Assembly: GCA_002762795.1 (NCBI GenBank)
Contig: PCYA01000010.1
Location: 10,418-72,070 of the forward strand
From: Candidatus Woesearchaeota archaeon CG10_big_fil_rev_8_21_14_0_10_37_12
Lineage (GTDB): Archaea > Nanobdellota > Nanobdellia > Woesearchaeales > ARS49
DNA: 61,653 nucleotides
Direction: 5' to 3'
Part shown: piece by piece, positions 23,421 through 32,356 of the stretch
Position numbering within the stretch: position 1 is the first letter of the stretch
Layout: every line of letters begins with the position of its first letter
Notes under the pieces: generated by a model
The model's input: only the letters and a program-made list of their open reading frames with translations
The model's database searches: none
What the model was told of the DNA's origin: nothing
Program-made: the position numbers and the translations under genes

Positions 23421-25268
23421 ATGAGCAGAATACGATTGAGTGTACGAGAACCAGAAAATGAGAATCTTTCAATAGAAGAAAGAATACAAAAAGAAACTGC
23501 ACGTTGTTTTGTTGATTTCAGAGATTCAGCGCTTATTGATTTGTTCTATTGCCCAAGAGATGGAGCAGTAGCGCATGCTGGTTGTGTAATGGATTCGGGG
23601 CAATCAAGACCGTTGCATGAACGCCATGCGGGCAGTAGATGCGGAGAAGTTATGCAACCTGTTGATGAAATTTATTTTGCACGATTTAATCAAGGTAAAT
23701 CTGCGCGTAGAAAGAGCACAGAATTAACAGGAATAAGTTTCATAGATCACGATAGTGGTGATGATTTTTCATTAGATGACTTCGATCCGGAAGAAATATT
23801 GATAGAATGGGGAGAATTCCCACAGAACCCATACGCTACAAGAATAGAAATTAGTTCTGAACCGAGAGATGTTCTAACTGATTCAGATTTTTTACCTCCT
23901 GTAGATGAATATGCTGCACGAGAAAGAGTTTATAGTTTGTTAAGTAGAAGGGAATTAAATGCAATTGGTCAAGGCTTGCCCATAAATTATGACCCTGATC
24001 TACGTATTAGGGAAGAACAGCAAAGAAGAACTTTGGAAAGAAGGTCATCTGCAGAAAGAAGGCTCAGACAAATAATGGCAGAATCAGTTTCTTCTATAGG
24101 AGATGTATTAACAACCGAAGAACACGTACGTTTACGAAGGCGACTTGTAGATATGCAAATAAGTTTAGTATCGAACCTTGGACGGGAATTAACCGAGGAA
24201 GAATTTAGTCACTTAAGGAATTATGTGCGCGCGCAAGAACTTGTAGGGGCAGAAACAAGAATGAGTAGGGACTTTGACAACAACTCACTTCAAAGAAATG
24301 GTGTTCGGAGGTTAACAAGGTCTTTCTTTAATTGGATGACATCTAATGCAAAAAACATTGCAGGAGTTGCTGCAACAGTTGCATTTCTCGGCTATACTTC
24401 AATTGCAGGAGGAATTGCGCATTTTATGCCTTCGCCAGATTATCTTGGTTATATCGAGGGCAAAAAAATTGAATATAAAGAAACAGTTCCGATGTTTTTC
24501 AACAATTGTGATGATTGGCGTCATTTATTTAAACGTCATTATGGAAACAAGCTTGTATTGAATGATGGAGAAACAGAAGTAACATTCTTTGATTCTTGTG
24601 ATGAAACTTCTTTAGGCCAACCAGCAAGAATTGAAGGATTTGTAGAAGAAAAAGAAGGAGAAACAAAAAAAGTATGGGAGTCAGCCAATATTACTGCAGA
24701 AGCAAAAAAATTACTCGATGAAAAAAATGAATTATATGATCAGTTAAGAAGTCAATTAAAAAGAGATCTTGATGCAAATGGTGCGGTTAAGGCTCCTGCA
24801 TATCGTCCGGTATTTCGAGGTGTTGTTGATAAAAAAATTGTGTTATACGATGAAGCTTGGAGTTTTGAAAGTGACGGAAGTGGAGAACATGGAAAATATG
24901 TTGACAAAGGAGTCATATGGGATTATGAAGGTTGGAGAGTGAAAGCTTTTCCTGACTCTCATTTCAGCTATTTCTGCCCAGATCATAGCATGCATTCTCA
25001 GGCTGGAAATCACATGCGTATTGTTGAAGAAGGAAGAGAAATAGATTGCTATGATTTGTGTGGGAACCATGATTTGCCCGTTCCATCTTGGAAATATGGA
25101 TATGGTCTTATCGATGATGTTTTGGATTTTGTAATTATACAAGAGAATGGAGAAAGAACGTATCTTTGCGCTCCTGAAGATATGGGGAATTCTACATTTC
25201 AAGCAGCGAACAGGTTGTATTTGAAATTAAGAAAAAACATTCATGATGTATTTGTGGAGAACCCATGA
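23421..25268 (+). CDS. Orphan membrane protein, cassette gene 1
   Basis: A 615-aa protein of unknown family. The N-terminal region has a Cys/His-rich patch (FYCPRDGAVAHAGC, then LHERHAGSRC), a possible zinc site. A charged helical region follows, then one membrane helix (NIAGVAATVAFLGYTSIAGG, about 311-330). The C-terminal half starts YLGYIEGKKIEYKETVPMFF and is related to the next protein, so both share an ectodomain with conserved Cys and a central FRGVVDKKIVLYDE. ATG 23421 is preferred to GTG 23415. It overlaps the next gene by ATGA. No known function. Confidence 0.65.
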   Translation: MSRIRLSVREPENENLSIEERIQKETARCFVDFRDSALIDLFYCPRDGAVAHAGCVMDSGQSRPLHERHAGSRCGEVMQPVDEIYFARFNQGKSARRKSTELTGISFIDHDSGDDFSLDDFDPEEILIEWGEFPQNPYATRIEISSEPRDVLTDSDFLPPVDEYAARERVYSLLSRRELNAIGQGLPINYDPDLRIREEQQRRTLERRSSAERRLRQIMAESVSSIGDVLTTEEHVRLRRRLVDMQISLVSNLGRELTEEEFSHLRNYVRAQELVGAETRMSRDFDNNSLQRNGVRRLTRSFFNWMTSNAKNIAGVAATVAFLGYTSIAGGIAHFMPSPDYLGYIEGKKIEYKETVPMFFNNCDDWRHLFKRHYGNKLVLNDGETEVTFFDSCDETSLGQPARIEGFVEEKEGETKKVWESANITAEAKKLLDEKNELYDQLRSQLKRDLDANGAVKAPAYRPVFRGVVDKKIVLYDEAWSFESDGSGEHGKYVDKGVIWDYEGWRVKAFPDSHFSYFCPDHSMHSQAGNHMRIVEEGREIDCYDLCGNHDLPVPSWKYGYGLIDDVLDFVIIQENGERTYLCAPEDMGNSTFQAANRLYLKLRKNIHDVFVENP

Positions 25269-26200
25269 CAAAAGAACTTGATGAACTAGTAGATGAAACA
25301 AAAGAAAAAGAATCTTTTTTCAGTAAGGTAGGGCGAAGAATTAAAAAAGCCGTTGTTGCACTTGCAATTAATTCTGCGCTGTTGTATGTTGCAGTTCATG
25401 CTGCGAATTGGTATGGTATTACGCGCCCAAATTATGAAGGGTACATTAACGGGGTGCACGTTACGTATAAAGAAAATGTTCCGAATCTTTTTGGTTTTTG
25501 TGGTGATCTTGAACACGCAATAGATGCTATTCTTGCGAATAAGCTAGTAATGAAAACTGCAGATGGCACTCGTACATACATTGACTCTTGTAATGAAACT
25601 CAAGTAGGATATGTGGCAGTTGTTGACGGCCTTATAGTGGATAGATATGGCGAGTCCGAACAATATTGGGGAAATCATGTTGAGCTCGACTATGCAACAA
25701 GAAACTACAATGATATCCGCGCAGCTATAGGTGGTGATTTAAGAAGGCAAGGTCCACTTGCAAAAACAAGTGATGCTTTATTCAGAGGAGTTATTGGTGG
25801 TAAAAGCGTGCTGTACAGAGAGGGGACACTTGATTATTCTGATCGTGTGAAGCAAGAAAAAATTAATGCAGGAAAACGAGCAACATTATCATATGATTGT
25901 GGTATCTGGCTACATTTTAATTGGTTGTCTAATCATAGCAGAGGATCGTGTCTTACTGTTTCAACTGATCGCGAAACTAAGTATTTTTATATTTTTTGTG
26001 GTGACAAATCTTTGAGTCTTGATGCTGCGCAAGCAACAGAATTCAATTATCAGGATCTAGATGTGCTAGTTATTTGTAATTCTGAAGGAATACGAGAAAT
26101 TGATATGAATAGCTCTGGTGAATGTTTTGCGTATGAACGAGCAGAATGTGCAAAACTGATGGGTGATATAAGAAGAACATTGTTGAGGTATGCAGAATGA
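25265..26200 (+). CDS. Orphan membrane protein, cassette gene 2
   Basis: A 311-aa protein with a short acidic/basic N-terminal tail, one membrane helix (AVVALAINSALLYVAVHAAN, about 29-48) and a large ectodomain. The ectodomain parallels that of gene 1: NYEGYINGVHVTYKENVP, IDSCNETQVGYVAVVDG and LFRGVIGGKSVLYREG match YLGYIEGKKIEYKETVP, FDSCDETSLGQPARIEG and VFRGVVDKKIVLYDEA. Several Cys residues may form disulfides. The ATGA overlaps on both sides show coupled translation of all three cassette genes. Confidence 0.65.
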   Translation: MTKELDELVDETKEKESFFSKVGRRIKKAVVALAINSALLYVAVHAANWYGITRPNYEGYINGVHVTYKENVPNLFGFCGDLEHAIDAILANKLVMKTADGTRTYIDSCNETQVGYVAVVDGLIVDRYGESEQYWGNHVELDYATRNYNDIRAAIGGDLRRQGPLAKTSDALFRGVIGGKSVLYREGTLDYSDRVKQEKINAGKRATLSYDCGIWLHFNWLSNHSRGSCLTVSTDRETKYFYIFCGDKSLSLDAAQATEFNYQDLDVLVICNSEGIREIDMNSSGECFAYERAECAKLMGDIRRTLLRYAE

Positions 26201-26820
26201 GACGAGATAATCTGGAACAAAGATTGGACGAATTGTGGGAATTAATACCTGAAACTGATAAATTACAAATAGAAGTAGATACGGGAATTACATGGAGAGC
26301 TGTATCTGGTGTGGAAAAAGTTGAGCTTTTAGGAACTTATATTACATTTTTACAAGAGCAAGCAGCAAGAGGACAAGGAATAGAAGTTTATCTGCAAAGG
26401 CTTATTGAAGAAGGTAGAAATCCAGTAATAGTTGTACAACAACCTCCAAAATATTCTCCTGTTGCACCACCTGCTGCTGGAGTATCACAACCAGACAGAC
26501 AACCTTCGCTACGTACAGTAGAATACACAAGTTGCGTTAAAGATCATCAAGGACCACAAAATGCAGTTCAAGTAGAATCAGGGTCGGAGGGAAATAATTA
26601 TTTATGCAGAGTTGCAGCAGCGGCGCACAGCAACAGTTGGTTTACAAGAATTTTTGGATTAAGGTTTCTGAATGAAAAAGTTCTTGAAGAACAAGGATGT
26701 CCTTTTCCAAAGAGTAATGAGCTGAGAAGAAGAATTCCGGGACTCTATAAATTCTTTTACTCTCGTACAACTTGCCCTCTTGCAAAAGGAGAAAAAGTTG
26801 AAGAAAAATATGCTGTCTAA
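26197..26820 (+). CDS. Orphan soluble protein, cassette gene 3
   Basis: A 207-aa protein beginning MRRDNLEQRLDELWELIPET. It has an acidic helical N-terminal third, a Pro/Gln-rich linker (VVQQPPKYSPVAPPAAG, about 88-104) and a basic C-terminal region with several Cys. No signal peptide or membrane helix is seen. It is the third gene of the coupled cassette and overlaps gene 2 by ATGA. It may be the cytoplasmic partner of the two membrane proteins, by position only. Confidence 0.55.
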   Translation: MRRDNLEQRLDELWELIPETDKLQIEVDTGITWRAVSGVEKVELLGTYITFLQEQAARGQGIEVYLQRLIEEGRNPVIVVQQPPKYSPVAPPAAGVSQPDRQPSLRTVEYTSCVKDHQGPQNAVQVESGSEGNNYLCRVAAAAHSNSWFTRIFGLRFLNEKVLEEQGCPFPKSNELRRRIPGLYKFFYSRTTCPLAKGEKVEEKYAV

Positions 26821-27047
26821 CTTAATTTTATCTTTTCTATCCTCATCACAACACTATATCTTTCTTCTTCTGTAAGTGCATTAGGTACTGCAATCATTCC
26901 TATTTGAGAGAAATCATAAAGGTCTTGTGCAATCTGGTCAACAGATATGGCTGCTGTGTTAATGTATCCCACACTGTTGGGTGTATGTTGCAGATTTAAG
27001 AAATTATGTTGCCTGTGAAAGATATTTGTATCTCTCCTTATATGCAT
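26817..27047 (-). CDS. Small protein of unknown function, 76 aa
   Basis: The C-terminal half, VGYINTAAISVDQIAQDLYD followed by LTEEERYSVVMRIEKIK, looks like folded helical protein. The N-terminal 20 residues are less convincing. It converges with the orphan cassette with a 4-nt overlap, a common arrangement for real genes here. The upstream region is a repeat cluster, so its promoter or true start may have been altered. Family unknown. Confidence 0.45.
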   Translation of the reverse strand: MHIRRDTNIFHRQHNFLNLQHTPNSVGYINTAAISVDQIAQDLYDFSQIGMIAVPNALTEEERYSVVMRIEKIKLS

Positions 27048-27139
27048 AAGCGGCGTTCCTTACATTTATTCAAATTTTGTACTTTTTGATAAAAATGTAA
27101 GGAAGAAATGACCCCTAAGATAATGATATTATTCTGCGC

Positions 27140-27425
27140 TTTTATGTTTGCCAAGAACCACTGGTGATCGCTCCTTCGTCGCTCAACACCAGTGGCATGA
27201 CTGTTCAGAAAATCATAAGAAAAATATGACCAGTGGTTCTTGATCATGCTCGGAATGCCACTCGCTCCAGTAAACCACTCGTGATACGCTAAAAATTCCA
27301 CCAATATTACGTTGTTTACTGGGTGGAATTTTGGCGTGCTCAAGCCCAAGAAAATTTGTGATTTTCTGGGCGCAGAAATGCTTTGCATTTCTTGCGAACT
27401 GTCACAATAATAAATCAATTTTGAC
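27140..27425. repeat. CAAGAACCAC element, copy 4, plus further hairpins
   Basis: CAAGAACCACTGGT (27152-27165) and ACCAGTGGTTCTTG (27229-27242) form a perfect 14-bp inverted repeat; an internal CCACTGGTG/CACCAGTGG pair offers an alternative fold. GGTGGAATTTTGGCGTGCTC near 27321 matches copy 1. Two mini-hairpins follow (AGAAAAT/ATTTTCT near 27352-27370 and AGAAATGC/GCATTTCT near 27373-27393) and then a CAAGAACTGTCA/TGACAGTTCTTG-type pair. No gene is supported in 27048-27401. Confidence 0.7.
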
Positions 27426-28073
27426 AGTTCTTGGCACACACGAGTGGCATTCCGACATGTCAACCATTTTTTTCTTTTTGCACATAAAGTTGAGGTAGAT
27501 TTGTTCAGGGTTTATTTCAACGCGAGAAAAGTGGATAATTTCAAATAATTCTGATAGCAAAAGTTCTAATTCTTCTTTTGTGTATTGAGCAAAGTACCGT
27601 CCGTAGCCAGAATATCTTGCGTCTTCTTTCATTCCGTCAAATACGCCTTCTTTCATTCCCATATAGAAAATTCCGTCATTTGTCAAAATATGAGCTATGT
27701 TCTCTAATGTTTGTTTTACTCTTGATTTTGGTATGTGTAATAGAGATGTGTATGCCCAAATGCCATCAAAAGAAGCAGGTTCAAAAGTAAGATGTTCCAT
27801 GTCCATTTCATACGCTTCAAGTCCTTTTTTTTTGCATAAGGAGATCATTGCAGGAGAATTATCAATGCAAACAGGAAAAAACCCTTTTTGCTTAAATAAT
27901 GACGAGTCTCTTCCAGGGCCGCTTCCAATGTCAAGTATTCTTTTTCCTTTGATAGATTTCAGAAATAGGTCAAAATCAAATTGTAAGTATTTCTCAACGT
28001 ATTGCTTTGTTTTTTCCTCGTATTCTTTTGCAAACAAATCATATGTTGCTTTTGTTTTTTGAATTTCGTTCAT
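27402..28073 (-). CDS. Class I SAM-dependent methyltransferase
   Basis: A 223-aa protein with the motif I loop ILDIGSGPGRDSSLF (about 46-60), an acidic end of strand 2 (PVCID) and LLHIP after strand 4. The small-molecule methyltransferase-like layout does not define the substrate. The last 20 or so residues, after CKKKKM, are encoded by the CAAGAACCAC/hairpin repeat region, so the original C terminus was probably changed by repeat insertion. Confidence 0.8.
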   Translation of the reverse strand: MNEIQKTKATYDLFAKEYEEKTKQYVEKYLQFDFDLFLKSIKGKRILDIGSGPGRDSSLFKQKGFFPVCIDNSPAMISLCKKKGLEAYEMDMEHLTFEPASFDGIWAYTSLLHIPKSRVKQTLENIAHILTNDGIFYMGMKEGVFDGMKEDARYSGYGRYFAQYTKEELELLLSELFEIIHFSRVEINPEQIYLNFMCKKKKMVDMSECHSCVPRTVKIDLLL

Positions 28074-28093
28074 TAATCCGTGCTAAAAAGAAA

Positions 28094-28105
28094 CCTTTTA
28101 ATAAG
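28094..28105 (+). promoter_or_regulatory. TATA box for leaderless small ORF
   Basis: An AT-rich CCTTTTAATAAG stretch lies about 25 nt before ATG 28126, the spacing of a leaderless archaeal start. It supports expression of the 23-aa membrane peptide frame. Confidence 0.4.
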
Positions 28106-28125
28106 AGTTATCTTTTCTTGATTGT

Positions 28126-28197
28126 ATGATGGCAAGAAATGCAGTTCAAAGATTGGTTGTTTTGATTAGTGTTGTTGCCATCATTATTATAGCTTAA
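28126..28197 (+). CDS. Tiny single-helix membrane peptide, 23 aa
   Basis: MMARNAVQRLVVLISVVAII and three more residues (IIA) read as a short positively charged head and one hydrophobic helix. The frame starts about 25 nt after a TATA-like box and ends 81 nt before ileS. Small membrane peptides of this size occur in archaea, but a chance frame is possible. It is too short for family assignment. Confidence 0.4.
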   Translation: MMARNAVQRLVVLISVVAIIIIA

Positions 28198-28278
28198 GTC
28201 TGTTTGGCTTAAGCAAAAGACGTTCTATCATTTGTTTGAGCCGAAACTTATTTAAGCAGCTATAAGGAGGATAAAAAC

Positions 28279-31107
28279 ATGTCTCACAAGGAACGCGAAG
28301 AGAAAATAGCAAAGTTTTGGGAACAGCATAACTGTTTTGAGAAGTCTGTAGAGCAAAGAGCAAAGACTAAACAGTTTGTGTTTTATGATGGTCCTCCATT
28401 TGCTACTGGCACTCCGCATTATGGTCACATTCTTGGTTTGACGAGCAAAGATTTGTTTCCAAGGTATAAAACAATGCAGGGGTTCAGAGTTGAACGTCGT
28501 TGGGGTTGGGATTGTCATGGTCTTCCGATTGAAAATATGATGGAGAAAGAGCTTGGCATCAAGACAAAGAAAGGAATTGAAGAGTTTGGTGTTGATAATT
28601 TTAATGAAGCTTGCAGAGCGAAAGTGTTGTTTTTTGCTGATGAATGGAAAAAAACACTTCGTAGAATGGGCAAATGGATTGATTTTGATAATTCGTATAA
28701 AACAATGGATAATAGTTACATGGAGACTGTTTGGTGGATTTTCAAAACGCTTTACGATAAAGATTTAGTTTATGAGGGCAAAAAGATTTTGTTGTATTGT
28801 CCTCGTTGTGAAACGCCGATAGCGAATGCAGAGATTGCAATGGACAACAGTTACAAGAATGTTACTGAAAAATCTGTTGTTGCAAAGTTTAAATTAAAAG
28901 AAGAGAACACTTTTTTGTTGGCTTGGACAACTACTCCTTGGACGCTTCCGGGTAATGTTGCGTTGTTTGTAAATCCTGAATTCACGTACGTTAAAGTAAA
29001 ACAAGGAAACGAGTTTTTACTTCTTGCAAAAGACTGTTTGAGTGTGCTTGTTGGTAAGTATGATGTTGTTGAAGAATTATCTGCCGAGACACTTGTAGGT
29101 AAACAATACGAACCATTGTATGATTTGTTCAAAGGTGATAAATTTTACACTGTTTACAAGGCAGAATTTGTTACGTCTGAGCAAGGTACGGGGATAGTTC
29201 ATACTGCTACTTTGTATGGTGAAGATGATTTCAGGGAAGGTCAAAAAACAGGGCTAACTCCTGAGCATACTGTTGGTTTAAACGGTTGTATGTTGCCTAA
29301 CGCAAAGCTTGTTGCTGGTTTGTTTTTCAAAAAAGCAGACAAAGTCATTCTTGAAGATTTGGAAAACAGAAATTTGAGTTATAAGCAGGAGATGACAACA
29401 CACAGCTATCCGCATTGTTATAGGTGCGATACTCCTTTGTTGTATTATGCAATAAATTCTTGGTTCATTAACATACAGAAAGTAAAGGAAAATATATTGA
29501 AGAGAAATGAAGATATTAATTGGAGTCCAAAACATCTGAAGCACGGCAGGTTTAAGCAGATAGTTGAAACAGCTCCTGATTGGAGCATTAGTAGGAATCG
29601 TTTCTGGGCAACATCAATGCCCGTGTGGAAAAGCGAAGATGGACAGGTTGTAAGAGTTGTTGGCAGTGTTGAAGAACTGCGCAAACTTTCAACAACAAAA
29701 TTTCTGGATGATGTTGATTTGCACAAGCATGTTACTGATTTAATTGAATTGAAAGATCCTGAAACAGGAAAAATACTAAGAAGAATTCCTGAGGTGTTTG
29801 ATTGTTGGGTTGAGTCCGGAAGCATGCCGTACGGTGAGTTGCATTATCCATTTGAAAATAAGGAAGAATTTGAATTGCGTTTCCCAGGAGATTTTATTTC
29901 CGAATATGTTGGTCAGGTGAGAACGTGGTTTTATTATATGCACGCGATGGGTGTTTTGTTGTTTGATAAAGCTCCTTTCAAGGATGTTGTTGTTACTGGA
30001 AATATTCTTTCTGAAGATGGCAGTAAAATGTCTAAATCAAAAAAGAATTATCCTGATCCTGTGCATATGTTTGATACATATGGTGCAGACGCGTTGCGAT
30101 TTTATTTGATGTCTTCGCCTGTTATGCGTGCTAATGATTTGAATTTCAGCGAGAATGGTGTTAAGGAAGTTTACAGAAAAGTGATTACGTTGCTGACAAA
30201 TGTTAAACGATTTTATGATTTGTTCTCAGAAGAAAATAAAGAGTTTGACAGTTATGGAAAAAAAGATGTTCTGGACAAATGGGTTGTGAGCAAAACAAAT
30301 AATCTTGTAAAATCAGTTACTGCAGCACTTGACGAGTATGATACGATTACTGCTTGTACTATGTTGACTGGCTTTATTGACGAATTATCAACGTGGTATG
30401 TGCGCAGAAGTAGAGACCGATTTAAAGGTGATGATAAAGATGATGCAGTGAAGACTTTGGCGTATGTGTTGCGAAGGTTGTCTCTTATTATGGCGCCTTT
30501 AACTCCTTTTGTTGCAGAAGAAATGCATCAGTCATTCAAGGAGAAAAATGATAAACTTGCATTATCTGTTCACTTAGAAGATTGGCCAAAAGCTGATTTA
30601 AAATTAATTGATGAACAACTTGAAGCCGACATGATTTTAACTCGGGAAGTAGTAAATAAAGCGTTGGAACAGCGCGATATAGCAAAGATTCCTGTTCGTC
30701 AGGCACTTGGCACGTTAGAAGTTTCTGGTGTTGAATTATCTGCTGATTTTCTTGAGCTTGTTAAGGATGAAGTTAATGTGAAAGAAGTTAAGCTTTTGAA
30801 AGGAAAAGAATTAGCAGTTAAACTTGATACAACAATAACGCCTGAATTGTTGCAAGAAGGTATGGTGCGTGATTTCATGCGAAAAGTGAACGATTATCGG
30901 AAAGAATTAAAGTTGCAAGTTGCTGATAGAATAGAATTATATTATGAAACAACAAATACAGATCTTACAATAGCGTTAAAAAAGTTTGAGAAGGACGTGA
31001 AAGAAGGAACACAGTCTACTGTGTTCAAGTTTAAGATTCCTGATGGATTAACTTTGAAAGATTTGAAAGTTCATGATGTGGATGTGCGTGTTGCAGTAAG
31101 GAAGTAA
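28279..31107 (+). CDS. ileS: Isoleucyl-tRNA synthetase
   Basis: A 942-aa class I synthetase charging tRNA-Ile. It has the HIGH-type motif HYGHI (47-51), a WDCHGLP block, the KMSKS motif in SKMSKSKKNYPDP, the CP1 editing domain with TTPWTLPGN and a CPRC zinc-like pair. The C-terminal anticodon-binding domain is present, though somewhat short (about 1040 aa is common). AAGGAGG upstream gives a strong ribosome binding site, and an ATTTAAG TATA-like element lies about 30 nt before the start. Confidence 0.95.
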   Translation: MSHKEREEKIAKFWEQHNCFEKSVEQRAKTKQFVFYDGPPFATGTPHYGHILGLTSKDLFPRYKTMQGFRVERRWGWDCHGLPIENMMEKELGIKTKKGIEEFGVDNFNEACRAKVLFFADEWKKTLRRMGKWIDFDNSYKTMDNSYMETVWWIFKTLYDKDLVYEGKKILLYCPRCETPIANAEIAMDNSYKNVTEKSVVAKFKLKEENTFLLAWTTTPWTLPGNVALFVNPEFTYVKVKQGNEFLLLAKDCLSVLVGKYDVVEELSAETLVGKQYEPLYDLFKGDKFYTVYKAEFVTSEQGTGIVHTATLYGEDDFREGQKTGLTPEHTVGLNGCMLPNAKLVAGLFFKKADKVILEDLENRNLSYKQEMTTHSYPHCYRCDTPLLYYAINSWFINIQKVKENILKRNEDINWSPKHLKHGRFKQIVETAPDWSISRNRFWATSMPVWKSEDGQVVRVVGSVEELRKLSTTKFLDDVDLHKHVTDLIELKDPETGKILRRIPEVFDCWVESGSMPYGELHYPFENKEEFELRFPGDFISEYVGQVRTWFYYMHAMGVLLFDKAPFKDVVVTGNILSEDGSKMSKSKKNYPDPVHMFDTYGADALRFYLMSSPVMRANDLNFSENGVKEVYRKVITLLTNVKRFYDLFSEENKEFDSYGKKDVLDKWVVSKTNNLVKSVTAALDEYDTITACTMLTGFIDELSTWYVRRSRDRFKGDDKDDAVKTLAYVLRRLSLIMAPLTPFVAEEMHQSFKEKNDKLALSVHLEDWPKADLKLIDEQLEADMILTREVVNKALEQRDIAKIPVRQALGTLEVSGVELSADFLELVKDEVNVKEVKLLKGKELAVKLDTTITPELLQEGMVRDFMRKVNDYRKELKLQVADRIELYYETTNTDLTIALKKFEKDVKEGTQSTVFKFKIPDGLTLKDLKVHDVDVRVAVRK

Positions 31108-31150
31108 AATCGGAATTTTTGATAGTAAATTCTTTAAATCAATCACTGGT

Positions 31151-31447
31151 TTACTTTATGCATGCTGTTTGGGAAGATGCTCCTACTTCCCTTGTTTGAG
31201 ATGGGTCTACAATGGTGAGTGTTTCAAGTGCGTTGTTATGCCATTGTATGCTTCTTACATCTGCTGTCCATGTTCTTCCTTTGTTTATCTGGTCAAGCAT
31301 TAACTGCGCTTTGTTTAATTCAATGAATGCGAAGCCTTCTTCTTTTCTTTGATATTTTATTTTGAAAGGAAGTATTTTGGTGTAGAACTTGAGAGATTTT
31401 TCTACGTTTGTTACTGCGAGTTCCGGGATGAGTTGATTGAATTGCAT
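31151..31447 (-). CDS. Truncated glyoxalase/VOC-fold protein
   Basis: A 98-aa protein. The N-terminal LIPELAVTNVEKSLKFYTKI and FAFIELNKAQLMLDQIN are characteristic of VOC (glyoxalase/bleomycin resistance) proteins. The family usually has 115-130 residues; here the second half after NKGRTW does not follow the family pattern and ends early, so the second metal site is probably lost. ATG 31447 is used because the upstream extension is basic and unlike the family. Confidence 0.6.
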   Translation of the reverse strand: MQFNQLIPELAVTNVEKSLKFYTKILPFKIKYQRKEEGFAFIELNKAQLMLDQINKGRTWTADVRSIQWHNNALETLTIVDPSQTREVGASSQTACIK

Positions 31448-31457
31448 GGGACTTTTT

Positions 31458-32294
31458 TTATGATAGTTTTTTCTTATTATTAAAATGAATTTCTTTTGCA
31501 TTTTTTGAGGTGACTATCTTTTCTCCTAATCGTTTCTCTATTCTGTCTTTTGCAACTTTTGCTGTTTTTCCACCTTCTCTAGCGATTTCTTTGCTTTTGT
31601 GAAGAGTTGCAGGGTTTTCTTTCTCAGAGATTTCTTTTGTGGCCGCTTCTGCAAGCATATTAAGGATAAGCTCAATATTAGTCATATTATCTCTTAAATT
31701 TTCTTTTTTTAATCCTTTGAATTGCTTATACTCTTTGACTGTCTTGCCAGCCCATGCTTCAGTGATCTCATTAGTGAGAATAGCAAAATCTTCCTGTTTT
31801 GAAATGCCAACCCGGTTCCATTCATCAGTTAATTGTTTTCTGACTTCAATGGTTTTGAGTCTCTGGTTTATCCATTCCTCAGAATATCCTTTTTGCAGAT
31901 AAGTCCTCATTGCCCTGTCGATCGTTAATTCAGGGTCTTCAGTTTCATCAAGTCTCTCTCTTCCAACTTTGGCAAGCCACATTTTGAACGGCTCTGCCTT
32001 CTTTGAGGGAATTGACTGGATTAATCTCAGCAATTGTTCAGTATCTGCTACGTCTGTAGAATAATATTTGCCATCAGCTGCCTTTAATTTCAGTTGGTGA
32101 CAATTTGTCACCGACTCATTTCCTTCCTCACGCAAACGCTGTGCCAGCTTATTCCAGTATTTCCTCGCAGTCTGATATTCATTATCGGTTAATACTGCTA
32201 CAACATCAACTATTGAAAAATACCATTTTTCCTTATCCGAATCCCACTCTACACGGATCTTTTTATCATTGAATAGTTTTATTGCGTTTGTCAT
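31458..32294 (-). CDS. DinD/BRO-N family protein
   Basis: A 278-aa protein with an N-terminal BRO-type domain (VEWDSDKEKWYFSIVDVVAV) and a C-terminal region as in bacterial DNA-damage-inducible DinD, including LTIDRAMRTYLQKGYSEEWI and a late KEIAREGGKTAK. BRO-N proteins bind DNA and are common in viruses and as regulators. DinD interacts with RecA in bacteria. This archaeal copy is probably horizontally acquired. It stands alone between the VOC and racemase genes. Confidence 0.75.
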   Translation of the reverse strand: MTNAIKLFNDKKIRVEWDSDKEKWYFSIVDVVAVLTDNEYQTARKYWNKLAQRLREEGNESVTNCHQLKLKAADGKYYSTDVADTEQLLRLIQSIPSKKAEPFKMWLAKVGRERLDETEDPELTIDRAMRTYLQKGYSEEWINQRLKTIEVRKQLTDEWNRVGISKQEDFAILTNEITEAWAGKTVKEYKQFKGLKKENLRDNMTNIELILNMLAEAATKEISEKENPATLHKSKEIAREGGKTAKVAKDRIEKRLGEKIVTSKNAKEIHFNNKKKLS

Positions 32295-32356
32295 TTTAGT
32301 TATTTATTGGTTGAATTGCATGATGAATAGCTAATTAATATGGTTTTTATTAGTTT

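Noticed and set aside
27038-27463. 141-aa minus-strand frame
   Set aside because: It reads through the copy 4 repeat cluster and overlaps the methyltransferase end in another frame.
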